Source: Sphingomonas sp. SORGH_AS_0879 (GTDB lineage Bacteria; Pseudomonadota; Alphaproteobacteria; Sphingomonadales; Sphingomonadaceae). Taken from it: a stretch of 64,000 bases of DNA. The stretch is taken from positions 2,180,001-2,244,000 of the forward strand of contig NZ_JAUTBJ010000002.1 in NCBI RefSeq assembly GCF_030819175.1. The letters are read 5' to 3'. Numbering within the stretch: the stretch's first letter is position 1; the number at the start of each line of letters is the position of its first letter. Of this stretch, positions 27,122 through 38,308 are shown in pieces. Made by a program: the position numbers and the translations under genes. The notes below the pieces were generated by a model. That model was not told where the DNA came from, did no database searches, and saw only the letters and a list, made by a program, of their open reading frames with translations.

Positions 27122-28438
27122 ATGAGCGACCTGACCCAGGCGGCCGAGACCGCGCCGGACACCGCCGCCCACGCCGTACCTCCGCCGCGCGGTCGGGTGC
27201 GATGGGTGATTTGCGGCCTGCTCTTCGCGGCGGTGGTGCTCAGCTATATCGACCGGCTGGTATTGGGGGTGCTCAAGCCGCAGCTTACCGCGCTCTATGG
27301 TTGGACCAATAGCGGCTATGGCGACGTCACGGGCTATTTCCAGGTCGCCTATGGCTTCGGCTTCCTGTTGTTCGGCTGGCTGATCGACCGGATCGGACCG
27401 CGCGCGGGGTATCTGGTGGCAATGGGGGCGTGGACGGTCGGGCATTTCGCCCAGACGCTCGTCACCTCGACCACCGGTTTCGCCATCGCCCGCATTCCGC
27501 TGGCCTTTGGCGAGGCGGGCACCTTTCCCTCCGCGCTGGCCGCCGCGTCGCAATGGTTTCCGAAGAAGGAACGTGCGTTCGCGATCGGTATCTTCAACGC
27601 CGGGGCGAATGTCGGGGCGGTGGTCACGCCGCTGCTGATTGGTTTCCTGATCGCCGATCTGGTGCTCGACTGGCGCTGGGCGTTCATCATCACCGGACTG
27701 TTCAACCTCGTCTGGCTGACCGCTTGGTGGCGGCTCTACCATCCGCCGCACGCCCATCCGCGGATCACGCCCGAGGAACGCGCCTGGATCGAGGCGGAGC
27801 CGGTCGAAACCACGGGCCGCGCGGGGTTCCTGACCGTCATGCGGCACCGGGAAGCCTGGTCCTATATGACCGGGCGCTTCCTGATCGATCCGGTGTGGTG
27901 GACATTCCTCTTCTGGCTGCCGGACTTTTTCCACAGCCGCTATGGCTATGACCTGAAGAGCTTCGGGCCGCCGCTGGTCGCCATTTACATCATGGCCGAT
28001 GTCGGGGCGATCGTCGGCGGCTGGTATTCTTCACGCCTGCTCAAGCAGGGGATCGCGACCGGTCGGGCCCGCAAGCGGGCGATGTTCGTCTGCGCGCTGT
28101 TCGCACTGCCGGTCATGTTCGCGGCGCAGGCCAGCAGCATCTGGATCGCGGTGGCGATGATCGGTCTGGCCTGTGCCGCGCATCAGGGGTTTTCGACCAA
28201 TTTGTTCGCACTGCCCGGCGATCAGTTCCCGCGTTATGCGCAAGGGACACTGATCGGCCTTGGCGGGTTCGCCGGGGCGACAGGCGGGTTCATCGCGTCG
28301 AAGGCGCTGGGCGTCCTGCTCGACCGGGTGGGCAGCTATCAGCCCTTCTTCATCGCGTGCGGCGTGGCCTATCTGGTCGCACTGCTGATCTTCCATCTGC
28401 TCAATCCGCGCTACCGGGACGTGCGGATCGCGACGTAA
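27122..28438 (+). CDS. MFS transporter, hexuronate (ExuT-like, ACS family)
   Basis: 438 residues with about twelve membrane helices. The first helix region has LSYIDRLVLGVLKPQL and the first loop FGWLIDRIGPRAGYLV; helix 4 contains RIPLAFGEAGTFPSALAA, typical of the anion:cation symporter family of hexuronate/glucarate permeases. It should bring glucuronate or aldouronate from the periplasm into the cytosol. Start ATG 27122 is one base after the manD stop, so the two are one operon, ended by a strong hairpin at 28443. Confidence 0.9.
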   Translation: MSDLTQAAETAPDTAAHAVPPPRGRVRWVICGLLFAAVVLSYIDRLVLGVLKPQLTALYGWTNSGYGDVTGYFQVAYGFGFLLFGWLIDRIGPRAGYLVAMGAWTVGHFAQTLVTSTTGFAIARIPLAFGEAGTFPSALAAASQWFPKKERAFAIGIFNAGANVGAVVTPLLIGFLIADLVLDWRWAFIITGLFNLVWLTAWWRLYHPPHAHPRITPEERAWIEAEPVETTGRAGFLTVMRHREAWSYMTGRFLIDPVWWTFLFWLPDFFHSRYGYDLKSFGPPLVAIYIMADVGAIVGGWYSSRLLKQGIATGRARKRAMFVCALFALPVMFAAQASSIWIAVAMIGLACAAHQGFSTNLFALPGDQFPRYAQGTLIGLGGFAGATGGFIASKALGVLLDRVGSYQPFFIACGVAYLVALLIFHLLNPRYRDVRIAT

Positions 28439-28442
28439 GGGC

Positions 28443-28477
28443 GGACAGGATCCCGGCGGCGGGCCGGGATCCTGTCC
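28443..28477. terminator. Strong bidirectional hairpin terminator
   Basis: A 15-bp perfect stem (GGACAGGATCCCGGC and its complement) around a 5-base loop fills the 49-base gap between the convergent hexuronate transporter and katE genes. Only a short T-run follows. Confidence 0.85.
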
Positions 28478-28487
28478 TTGGCGAGCG

Positions 28488-30671
<2,184 letters not shown>

Positions 30672-30693
30672 GTTGCTCTCTTTCGCTATTGAT

Positions 30694-30706
30694 CGGGATC
30701 ATCCCG
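30694..30706. promoter_or_regulatory. Palindrome in katE upstream region
   Basis: CGGGAT-C-ATCCCG, a 6-1-6 inverted repeat about 23 bases upstream of the katE start. It could be an operator or part of the leader. No regulator is identified. Confidence 0.3.
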
Positions 30707-30787
30707 TCAACGCGCGAATCCCGACTTCGCCCGACATTTAAATGATTGATATGCGTCAAGTCGGGTTCGGCAGTGGACCTCGATGGT

Positions 30788-31849
30788 TCAGGGGATCAGG
30801 CGATTTTGGCGGAGTTGCTGGAAAAGGGCGTAGAACGCATCGTCGGTCGGTCGATAGTCGGTGAAGCCCAGGCGACGGCTCTTGCTCATGTCGGTCACCA
30901 CTTCGATCGGGCGGCCGAGGTCCGCGTCGGTGTGCCATGGCGAGGCCAGCCGGTTCAAATCCGGCTCGACCAGCCCATCGCGCTCGGCGATCCGACGCCA
31001 GAGTGCCGCGTCGTCCGCCATTTGCTGTTCCAGAGGACGGACCGTGCCGTCGAAGGGGGCAGGCGTGACCCCGAACCACGCGGCGATACGGCCCCACATC
31101 CATTGCCACCGAAAGACATCGCCATTGACGACATTGAAGGCTTCGTCATGCGCCGCCTCCGTCTCGGTCGCCCAGAGGAGATGGCGGGCGAGTTGGCGGG
31201 CGTCGGTCATGTCGGTCAGCCCGGACCACTGCGCTGCGGAGCCCGGAAAAGTGAAGGGTCGCCCCGTCTCGCGGCATAGCGTCGCATAGACGGCGAGCGT
31301 CGTCCCCATGTTCATCGCATTGCCCACGGCCAGCCCGATGACCGTATGGGGCCGGTGGACGCTCCAGGTAAAACCGTCGCGGGCGGCGGCGGCGAAGACC
31401 TCGTCCTCCTGCGCGTAATAGAAATTCTCGACGTCCAGCCGCCCCTGTTCCTCGCGGAAAGGCGTCTGCGGCAGCGTGCCCTTCCCATAGGCTTCGAACG
31501 GGCCGAGATAATGCTTGAGCCCGGTGACCAGCGCGACATGGCGTGGCCCCTTGGGCTTGGGGAGGCCGTCGAGCAGGTTGCGAACCATCGCGCCGTTCAC
31601 GCGGATATTCTCCGCCTCGCTGTCCTGGCGCAGCCATGTGGTAATGAAGACGGCATCGGGGTTCAGGTCGCGTAACGCCTCATCCGTGGCGGTCGCATCC
31701 TGCAGGTCGGCTGCGACCGGACGGACGCCGTTCTGTTCGTGAGGGCGACGGGCGAGCCCGTGAACGTCCCAACCCTGTTCCACGAGCAGTTTCGCCGTCG
31801 CGCTGCCCACGATACCGCTCGCGCCCACCACCAATGCCGTTTTCGTCAT
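30788..31849 (-). CDS. SDR of the progesterone 5-beta-reductase/iridoid synthase-like (PRISE) group
   Basis: 353 residues. The N-terminal NAD(P) motif is VVGASGIVGSA. The catalytic Lys lies in the diagnostic TGLKHYLGPFE and the catalytic Tyr in NFYYAQED, both hallmarks of the PRISE enone reductases known from plants and some bacteria. These enzymes reduce activated C=C bonds of enones with NADPH, often acting on small reactive aldehydes or ketones. The gene is divergent from an HxlR regulator with palindromes between them, which predicts induction by an electrophile. Confidence 0.88.
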   Translation of the reverse strand: MTKTALVVGASGIVGSATAKLLVEQGWDVHGLARRPHEQNGVRPVAADLQDATATDEALRDLNPDAVFITTWLRQDSEAENIRVNGAMVRNLLDGLPKPKGPRHVALVTGLKHYLGPFEAYGKGTLPQTPFREEQGRLDVENFYYAQEDEVFAAAARDGFTWSVHRPHTVIGLAVGNAMNMGTTLAVYATLCRETGRPFTFPGSAAQWSGLTDMTDARQLARHLLWATETEAAHDEAFNVVNGDVFRWQWMWGRIAAWFGVTPAPFDGTVRPLEQQMADDAALWRRIAERDGLVEPDLNRLASPWHTDADLGRPIEVVTDMSKSRRLGFTDYRPTDDAFYALFQQLRQNRLIP

Positions 31850-31902
31850 GAAGAACTCCTTGTCGCCAGAGAGTTAGGCATGGCTGGACAGGTGTTCCAG
31901 AA

Positions 31903-31931
31903 GGCACCATCTGGTGCCCTGGGTACCAGGG
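31903..31931. promoter_or_regulatory. Tandem palindromes between PRISE and HxlR genes
   Basis: GGCACCA-TC-TGGTGCC (31903-31918) is immediately followed, with a two-base overlap, by CCCTGG-GTA-CCAGGG (31917-31931). Both lie between the divergent starts, just upstream of the regulator's ribosome site. They are good candidates for HxlR binding and autoregulation. Confidence 0.6.
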
Positions 31932-31940
31932 AGTAACCAT

Positions 31941-32321
31941 GTGAAGCCAGGCACGGCGGACGACGAATGGCGGGAAGACTGCGCACCCCGGCGCGTCTTG
32001 GAACTCTTTGCCACCAAATGGACGAGCATGGTCCTGCACACCCTCCATGCCCGCCATCAGGGGGCGGCGCGGACCGGCATATTGCTCCGCAGCCTGCCGG
32101 GCATCTCGAAGAAGATGCTGACCCAAACCGTCCGCGACATGGAAACGAGCGGCCTGATCAGTCGCCACGTCCAAAGCGCGATCCCGCCGATGGTCGAGTA
32201 TCGTCTGACGGAATTGGGCCGACGTTTCGTGGAGCCGGTCGAATTGCTGTACGGCTGGGGTCGGGACAATGCCGACGCGCTGGACCAGTTGTTACCGCGC
32301 CCCGGTTCCCGACGCGGTTAG
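31941..32321 (+). CDS. HxlR-family winged-helix transcriptional regulator
   Basis: 126 residues from GTG 31941, with GGGAG nine bases upstream; the earlier GTG 31914 lies inside a palindrome and is less likely. The HxlR domain spans most of the protein: CAPRRVLELFATKWTSMVLHTL, RSLPGISKKMLTQTVRDMETSGLI, and the wing PPMVEYRLTELG. The single Cys near the N-terminus (EDCAPRR) is at the redox-sensing position of electrophile-responsive members (HypR/QorR type). The divergent enone-reductase gene is the obvious target. Its 3' end overlaps the convergent Gfo/Idh/MocA gene by 30 bases. Confidence 0.88.
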   Translation: MKPGTADDEWREDCAPRRVLELFATKWTSMVLHTLHARHQGAARTGILLRSLPGISKKMLTQTVRDMETSGLISRHVQSAIPPMVEYRLTELGRRFVEPVELLYGWGRDNADALDQLLPRPGSRRG

Positions 32322-33227
32322 CGGCCTTTCGATCGAACGCTCCGCGTGCAGCGCCACGGCTTCGCATAGGGCGTGGGTGGCGATGATCGCATCCGCCTGG
32401 GTTCGGCCGCCGTCGCGCACCGCCGTCAGGAAGGCGGTGCACATCGCCTCGAATCCGCGCTGTTGCCCGACCGGCGTCCAGTCCCCCCGGCGATGGCGGC
32501 ATTCGGTGCCGTCCATATGGACCTGCTCGGAAATGTTGAGAACGGAGCGCCGCATGCCGTTCCCCATCACATCCAGCCGCTCTTCGTTCAGCCCGCTGTC
32601 CCGGTGCATGGTCCCGATCGCGGTGAAGTCCCGACCCGCCAGCATCAGGGTGACCGCCGTCAGCATTCCGCGCTCCACCTGGGTTTCGATGGACTGACGC
32701 TCCACCACGCCCGGCGCCAGGAAGAGAAGCGTGTCGATGACATGAATGAAGTCGTCGAAGATCACCCGGCGCGGCGTATCGGGCTGCCTATGGCGGTGCT
32801 TTTCCATGACGATCAGGTTCGCTGACGATCCCCGGAGCTCGGTATAGCTGGGTGCGAAACGGCGGTTGAAGCCGACGCTTAGTAACGTCTGCTGTCGCGC
32901 GGACAGGGCCACCAGTCGCTCGGCCTCCGCCAGATTGTCGGCAAGCGGCTTGTCCACGAATGTCGGTATCCGACGCTCCAGCAATGTGCGTACCAATGCG
33001 GGATGCGCTTCGGTTGCGGCGTGAACGAAGGCGGCGTCGAAGTCCGCGCCATCGATCGCATCCGCAAGGCTGTGATGCAAGGATGCGGCGTGGAAGGCCT
33101 TGGCCGCATGGTCGAGGACCTGCGCGTCGCGGGTCACCAGATGCAGTTCGATGTCGGGCCGCGTGCTCAATATCGGCAGATAGGCCTTGCGCGCGATATC
33201 GCCCAAACCGATGACCAGCACGCGCAT
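32292..33227 (-). CDS. Gfo/Idh/MocA family oxidoreductase
   Basis: 311 residues from ATG 33227, chosen over ATG 33233 because GAGGGAG is then seven bases away. The Rossmann start VLVIGLGDIARKAYLPIL and the FVDKPLADNLAEAERL block with catalytic-type Lys identify the family; the C-terminal half is the alpha/beta substrate domain. Members oxidise or reduce sugars and their derivatives with NAD(P). The substrate is unknown, and no sugar operon is attached. Confidence 0.85.
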   Translation of the reverse strand: MRVLVIGLGDIARKAYLPILSTRPDIELHLVTRDAQVLDHAAKAFHAASLHHSLADAIDGADFDAAFVHAATEAHPALVRTLLERRIPTFVDKPLADNLAEAERLVALSARQQTLLSVGFNRRFAPSYTELRGSSANLIVMEKHRHRQPDTPRRVIFDDFIHVIDTLLFLAPGVVERQSIETQVERGMLTAVTLMLAGRDFTAIGTMHRDSGLNEERLDVMGNGMRRSVLNISEQVHMDGTECRHRRGDWTPVGQQRGFEAMCTAFLTAVRDGGRTQADAIIATHALCEAVALHAERSIERPLTASGTGAR

Positions 33228-33289
33228 TTCCATCTCCCTCGCTATCATGGCGGATTGCGCCACCTATCGCGAATGTCTACCAAATTCGG

Positions 33290-33862
33290 GTGCATCCTGT
33301 CCCATCCGATCCTTTCGAGGCGCGCGTCGAATTGTGCGACGCGCTGGATCGTATCGGGTCGGAGGACCGGGACGCGCTGAGCGAGCTTTATCGGATGACA
33401 TCGGCCAGGCTGTTCGGCATCTGCCTGCGCATCTGCGGTGATCGCAGCGCGGCCGAGGATGTCCTCCACGATGTCTATGCGACGATCTGGAAAAGGGCCG
33501 GGGCCTATGAGCCGGGTCCCGCAAGCCCGATGGCCTGGCTCGCGACGATCGCGCGCAACCGTTCGATCGATTGGGTCCGGGCGCGGCGCAAGCGTCCCAC
33601 GTCGCCGATCGATGAGGCGGCGGAGATCGCGGACGAGACACCCGACCAGGCCCTGACCGCTGAACGGACCGAAACCGCACGGCGTCTGCACGAATGCCTG
33701 GAGGCGCTGGAGGGGCGGCAAAGGGACGCTATCCGAACCGCCTTTTTCGACGGCAAGACCTATGCCGAACTGGCCGATGCCAAGGGGGTCCCGCTCAGTA
33801 CGATGAAGAGCTGGGTCCGGCGCGGGCTGATGCAGTTGCGGGGGTGCGTCGGTGACGACTGA
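33290..33862 (+). CDS. ECF sigma factor, SigK-like
   Basis: 190 residues from GTG 33290. Region 2 appears as LFGICLRICGDRSAAEDVLHD and TIWKRAGAYEP, and region 4 as ALEGRQRDAIRTAFF with the helix-turn-helix TYAELADAKGVPLSTMKSWVRRGL. It lacks regions 1 and 3, as expected of ECF factors. The downstream gene is an RskA-type anti-sigma factor overlapping by 11 bases, so the pair is co-expressed and the sigma factor held at the membrane until a signal releases it. The regulon cannot be read here. Confidence 0.92.
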   Translation: MHPVPSDPFEARVELCDALDRIGSEDRDALSELYRMTSARLFGICLRICGDRSAAEDVLHDVYATIWKRAGAYEPGPASPMAWLATIARNRSIDWVRARRKRPTSPIDEAAEIADETPDQALTAERTETARRLHECLEALEGRQRDAIRTAFFDGKTYAELADAKGVPLSTMKSWVRRGLMQLRGCVGDD

Positions 33863-34529
33863 GCCCGATCCCGACATGATGGCCGCCGAACTGGTGCTGG
33901 GTTTGCTCGACGGAGAGGAACGCGCGGCGGCGCTTCGTCGCACCCTATCGGATCGCGATTTCGCGCGGGAGGTGGATTGGTGGCGCCGTCACCTTGGCGA
34001 TCTGTTCGACGAGTATCGCCCGGTCCAGGCACCGCAGGATATCGTAGATCGGATCGCGGCACCGCCACCTTCCGCCTCACGGCGCCCGCTATGGGCGGCG
34101 GTTGCCGTGGCGATGGCGGTTGCGGCTGTCCTCCTGCTTCTCGTGCTCCAGCGACCGGAGCCGGTTTCACTCCCCCGGCCTGAGGCTCCATCCTCGAACG
34201 TCATGATCGCCGCGCTGGCGCCGAGCGACAAGCGCCTCACCCCGACCGGCGCGACGGTCGATACGGATCGGGGTGAGATTCGGGTCGCCGCGACCGAGCT
34301 GGCACCGCCGGACAAGGCCGCACAGCTCTGGATCATTCGGGATGGCACGCCGCGGTCGCTGGGGCTGCTGAACCGGGCGGGAGCGACGCGGATCGCGCTC
34401 CCCATCGGCGAGCGGGCGAACCTTCGGAGCGGGGCCGTGCTGGCCATTTCGATCGAGCCGCCAGGCGGATCGCCGAAGCCGGTGCCGACCGGTCCGGTCG
34501 TCGCCACCGGCACGCTCGCAGCAACCTGA
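33852..34529 (+). CDS. RskA-type membrane anti-sigma factor
   Basis: 225 residues from GTG 33852, inside the end of the sigma gene. The cytosolic N-terminus (MMAAELVLGLLDGEERAAA and FAREVDWWRRHLGDL) is the sigma-binding part. One transmembrane helix lies near residues 80-98 (LWAAVAVAMAVAAVLLLLVL). The periplasmic RskA domain has the conserved AAQLWIIRDGTPRSLGLL. It is expected to bind the ECF sigma factor and release it after regulated proteolysis. Confidence 0.92.
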   Translation: MTTEPDPDMMAAELVLGLLDGEERAAALRRTLSDRDFAREVDWWRRHLGDLFDEYRPVQAPQDIVDRIAAPPPSASRRPLWAAVAVAMAVAAVLLLLVLQRPEPVSLPRPEAPSSNVMIAALAPSDKRLTPTGATVDTDRGEIRVAATELAPPDKAAQLWIIRDGTPRSLGLLNRAGATRIALPIGERANLRSGAVLAISIEPPGGSPKPVPTGPVVATGTLAAT

Positions 34530-34530
34530 T

Positions 34531-35349
34531 CTAGAAGAGCAGCGCCCCGCCGGTGACGAGGCGCAGGCCGGGAGAGGCGTGATTGAGGCCCGCGACGGCC
34601 AGAACGTCCAATTGCATGACCTTTGTCGGTCGCCACGCGGCGGACAGCGCGGCCAAGGCCATCGTTTCGTGCTGATCAGGTTCGTTGTCGCGCTCCAGCG
34701 ATAGCTCGGCGGTCGCGGTGACCTTTTCGGTGAATTTGTACCGCAGCCCGGTGATCTCGCTATAGGCCAGGTGTCGACCCATTCCTGACTGATTGGCGGC
34801 GGCATCCGCCTCGCCGGTCAAGGCGATACCGAGTTTCTCGGTCAGGTCATATTGGACCGGCACGATCACGCCGGTCGACCAGGTCCCCGCACCGACGGGA
34901 TAGCGACCGGTAGGGGCGGTGACATAGGCCTGGACTCCGGCGGAAAAAGCCTTGCCCTTCTGCCCGACCAGATGCTGGCGGATCGCGAAGGTCAGATCGC
35001 CAATGCCGGTCACGCTATCGATGCTGCCGTCGGCCTTGTCCCGCGTGCGATCGCGGCCATAACCCACCCAGTCGAGTTGCAACTCGGTGTTCTTGCCGAC
35101 GCCGACACGCGTCAGGATATCGGCGGTGACGATCCGGTCCTCCCGCTGGTCGGGTTGATCGTCGCGTTGCCAGTCCAGGGTCGAAACCTCGACATGGACG
35201 CGACCGGGCTCTGTAGTGCAACTGGAGCCGCCGATGCTCGGGCGGGTGGGGCAGAAGCGGGGTTCGTCATCTTCGGCGAACACGGGCGCTGCGGCGAGCG
35301 TCGCCATGACGCCGGCGGCCGCCATCATCGTACGTGCCACCCGCATCAT
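34531..35349 (-). CDS. Outer-membrane transporter-like protein (phenol MetA-pathway family)
   Basis: 272 residues from ATG 35349, preceded by AGGGGGA; a signal peptide ends near PVFA. The mature part alternates beta strands and turns, including VQAYVTAPTGRYPVGAG and a final strand GLRLVTGGALLF, as in PF13557 proteins annotated as MetA-pathway phenol transporters. It is probably a small outer-membrane beta-barrel. The substrate is unknown. Its end lies one base from the anti-sigma stop, in convergent orientation. Confidence 0.75.
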   Translation of the reverse strand: MMRVARTMMAAAGVMATLAAAPVFAEDDEPRFCPTRPSIGGSSCTTEPGRVHVEVSTLDWQRDDQPDQREDRIVTADILTRVGVGKNTELQLDWVGYGRDRTRDKADGSIDSVTGIGDLTFAIRQHLVGQKGKAFSAGVQAYVTAPTGRYPVGAGTWSTGVIVPVQYDLTEKLGIALTGEADAAANQSGMGRHLAYSEITGLRYKFTEKVTATAELSLERDNEPDQHETMALAALSAAWRPTKVMQLDVLAVAGLNHASPGLRLVTGGALLF

Positions 35350-35407
35350 ATTCCCCCTAACCATTTGAAATACGACTTAGCCCTTTGTCCCGTCACCGTC
35401 CAACGCA

Positions 35408-35998
35408 TCAATAGGGCGGGGATGTCCGGGCACGTTGCTCGCGCGCGGCGGAGGTCCACCAGGCCAGATCGTCTGCGAAGCGTGGAAAGGCGCGGGTCAG
35501 CGCGGCTCCGCCGTCGCCGGTCGGCTTTCCCTCTGCATCCAGTGTTTGGCTGATCCCGCCGACGGTCAGCGTGCTGGAGACGACCACCATACCCATCTCC
35601 GACAGCGTTCCATGCCAGGCGACGCTGGCATGCGCCCCCGCCAGCCGCCCCGCCGAATAGCTGGCGATCGCGGCGGGGCGCCAGAACCATTCCTCCAGGA
35701 AATGGTCCGTCAGGTTCTTGAGGCCCGGCTGCTGTCCCCAATTATATTCGCCGGTCACGAAGACGAAGGCATCCGCGTCGCGGATTTTGCTCGCCAGCCG
35801 CTCCATGGCCTCCGGCGCTTCACCCTTCGGATATTCCTTGTACATGCGGTCCAGCATCGGAAGGCCGATCGCCTTGGCGTCGATCAACTCAGGCTCCGCA
35901 CCGCGCTCGGTGAAGGAGCGGACGAGGAAATCCGCCAGACGGATACCCTGTCGATCCGAGCGGTAGGAGCCGTAGAGGATCAGAATGCGGTCGGCCAT
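35408..35998 (-). CDS. NADPH-dependent FMN reductase family protein
   Basis: 196 residues with a flavodoxin-like fold. The FMN phosphate loop is LYGSYRSDRQGIRLAD, and the second flavin loop is VTGEYNWGQQPGLKNLTDHF, typical of the family. It reduces FMN, quinones or similar acceptors with NAD(P)H. Such genes often serve redox protection; nothing nearby fixes the substrate. Transcription is in the same direction as the outer-membrane protein gene 58 bases downstream. Confidence 0.88.
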   Translation of the reverse strand: MADRILILYGSYRSDRQGIRLADFLVRSFTERGAEPELIDAKAIGLPMLDRMYKEYPKGEAPEAMERLASKIRDADAFVFVTGEYNWGQQPGLKNLTDHFLEEWFWRPAAIASYSAGRLAGAHASVAWHGTLSEMGMVVVSSTLTVGGISQTLDAEGKPTGDGGAALTRAFPRFADDLAWWTSAAREQRARTSPPY

Positions 35999-36063
35999 CG
36001 CTCACCTCCGGGTCGTGGAACGACAGGATCAACGCCAGTGCGGGTCGGACGATCCCGCGCGCC

Positions 36064-37647
36064 TCATCCCTTCGCCGCGATCGCCCCCAGTTCCTCCAAG
36101 TCGAGGTCATGTTCTAGGTCATGCAACGTCTCGTCATCGATCCGCCCGGCGCGGTGCAGACGGACCAGTTCGGCGCGCCCCGCCTGCACGGCGGCGATGA
36201 TGACGTTGAAATGGCTTTCGATTGCGACGGTGCGCTCCTCCGCCGTCCCTGCGAAATTCTCGCCCGCCGTCGCGCGCGTGCGATATCGGCGGAGCAATTG
36301 CGGATGGATGACCTGTCCTTCGGCGTCATGCGCCTCGCGCTCCACCGCCGCCAACTGGGCCCGGAACATCGCATGTTCGGCGGCATGAAGATCGAGTGAC
36401 GGGCGGGATGCCTCGTCCTCGGCCGGCTTCGCCCACCGGATCATCCAACCGAGCGACGTACCCTGGACCAGCACCGTGACCAGGATGGCCACGAAGGCGG
36501 TCACCAGCATCAGGTCGCGGGCGGGCATGGTTTCGGGCAGGGACAGGGCGACGGCGAGCGTCACCACGCCGCGCATCCCCGCCCAACTCATCACCAGCGC
36601 GGCGCGATGTCCGAGCGGGCGGGCACTTCTCCATCCCATCCGGCGCAGTGCCGCGACGATCGCGTCGATGCCGAAAATCCATAGGAACCGTGCCACGATG
36701 ACCGCCACCACGATCCACAGCACGGGCGCCGCCATCCGTTCGAGGAACGCCGCCGGATCGCCGACCCGCTCCAGCAAGCCGCGCAAGGACAGGCCGATCA
36801 GCGTGAACACCGCCGCTTCCAGCAGGAAAACCAGCACCTGCCAGAAGGCCAGCGCGCGGATGCGCACGCTCGCGCTGAAGACGACATGCTGGTGCCAGCC
36901 ACAGGTCAGGCCGGCGGTTACCACTGCGATGACGCCGGAGACATGGAGCAACTCCCCAGCGATATAGGCGCTCCAGCATACCAGCAAAGTCGCCGCGATC
37001 ATCAGCGTGTCGTCGCCCAGACGCCGGAGCAGCAGCACCCACAGCGTCCCGATCGCCGCGCCGACCGCAACGCCGCCGATGACCAGCAGGAAGAAACTGC
37101 CGGTCGCCGTGCCCAGGCTGAACGTCCCCGTGAGCACGGCGGCCACCGCGAAGCGGAACAGGACAAGCCCGGCCGCATCGTTCAACAGGCTTTCCCCCTC
37201 CAACAGGGTGGACAGCCTTCGCGGGAGCCGCACGCGCTGAAGCACGGCCCGCGCCGATACCGCGTCAGGGGGCGAGAGGATCGCACCCAATGCGACACAG
37301 GCCGCCCATGGCAGATCGGGCGCGAGCAATCTGGCGACTACCGCGACGACCGCCGTCGTGAAGAAGACGGCTCCGACGGCCAGCGACAATATACCCGCCA
37401 TATGGCGGCGAAACGCAGCGATGGCGGTGAACCAAGCCCCGTCCATCAGCAGCGGCGGCAGGAACAAGACCAGCACCAGTTCGGGATCGATCGCGATGCT
37501 CGGCAGGCCCGGAACGAACGCGATGGCCCCGCCGCCCAGGATCAGTGCGGCAGCGGGCGGCAATGACAGGCGGTGCGCGAGATAGTGCAGACCGATCACC
37601 ACGAGAAACATCGCGATGATCAACTCAAAACCCGCCGCTGCATGCAT
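36064..37647 (-). CDS. CPA1-family Na+/H+ antiporter
   Basis: 527 residues with about twelve membrane helices across residues 5-415. Key CPA1 segments are seen: LFLPPLLMDGAWF, ALGAILSPPDAVSARAVL with the ion-binding Asp, LEGESLLNDAAGLVLFRFA and SWAGMRGVVTLAVALSLP. A charged cytosolic C-terminal domain of about 100 residues follows, as in NhaP/TIGR00831 proteins. It exchanges sodium (or potassium) for protons across the inner membrane, controlling pH and salt. Confidence 0.93.
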   Translation of the reverse strand: MHAAAGFELIIAMFLVVIGLHYLAHRLSLPPAAALILGGGAIAFVPGLPSIAIDPELVLVLFLPPLLMDGAWFTAIAAFRRHMAGILSLAVGAVFFTTAVVAVVARLLAPDLPWAACVALGAILSPPDAVSARAVLQRVRLPRRLSTLLEGESLLNDAAGLVLFRFAVAAVLTGTFSLGTATGSFFLLVIGGVAVGAAIGTLWVLLLRRLGDDTLMIAATLLVCWSAYIAGELLHVSGVIAVVTAGLTCGWHQHVVFSASVRIRALAFWQVLVFLLEAAVFTLIGLSLRGLLERVGDPAAFLERMAAPVLWIVVAVIVARFLWIFGIDAIVAALRRMGWRSARPLGHRAALVMSWAGMRGVVTLAVALSLPETMPARDLMLVTAFVAILVTVLVQGTSLGWMIRWAKPAEDEASRPSLDLHAAEHAMFRAQLAAVEREAHDAEGQVIHPQLLRRYRTRATAGENFAGTAEERTVAIESHFNVIIAAVQAGRAELVRLHRAGRIDDETLHDLEHDLDLEELGAIAAKG

Positions 37648-37738
37648 ATCGCCGCTCCCCCGATTTGGCTTATCGGGGCAAAGCGGAAAAAGCCCGCCTA
37701 ATCAATATGGATGCGCACCGACCCTGGAGGAAGTTCGA

Positions 37739-38308
37739 CTACGGGCCCGTCCGACCGAAGGCCCAACCGCTTGCGATCCCCCGCGCGCGTTCCTCCAGCC
37801 TTTGCCAGACGGCACGCTCTTCCGCCGCATCGGCCAGCGCGCGATGCTCCGGCGTGGCTTGCTTGGTGGCGGTCGCCCATGCGACCAGATCCGTCGTCAT
37901 CGGCTCCAGCCGCTCGGGCGGCAGCACGTCATGCAGGATGCGCGTCGCGCTCTCCCGCAAAGCGACATCGGTATCCTTCAGTCGCAGGGCGTGCCGGGGC
38001 AATCCCGCCGTGCGCAGCAACAGGCTGAGCCATTTCCCGTCCCAGGACGGTGCGCTGGCAAAGAGATCATGGCCGGAAAGCTGTTCCAGCATTCGACGCG
38101 CGACCATGTCATGGGGTGCGCCTTCGTTGTTCAAGGTCGCAGGCGAAATCCCGTGGATACGCTCCGCCGCCTCATCCCAGTCGTCCCAGGTCGGGGCGGG
38201 GGCGATCAGGTGGCTTTCCGACCGGCCATCCTCAAATATCCAGGCGACTTCGATCGGGTGACTCTTGTCGGAAAGCGAGGATGCCTCGAAATCCAGAAAG
38301 ACGTTCAT
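37739..38308 (-). CDS. DEDDh-type 3'-5' exonuclease-like protein
   Basis: 189 residues from ATG 38308, which overlaps the upstream stop as ATGA and has GGAGG eight bases upstream. The exonuclease I motif VFLDFEASSL gives Asp and Glu, HGISPATL follows as in RNase T folds, and HRALADA near the C-terminus supplies the His and Asp of motif III. The motif II Asp is probably in SAPSWDGKWLS. It likely trims DNA or RNA ends in the cytosol. It is the last of three translationally coupled genes. Confidence 0.8.
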   Translation of the reverse strand: MNVFLDFEASSLSDKSHPIEVAWIFEDGRSESHLIAPAPTWDDWDEAAERIHGISPATLNNEGAPHDMVARRMLEQLSGHDLFASAPSWDGKWLSLLLRTAGLPRHALRLKDTDVALRESATRILHDVLPPERLEPMTTDLVAWATATKQATPEHRALADAAEERAVWQRLEERARGIASGWAFGRTGP

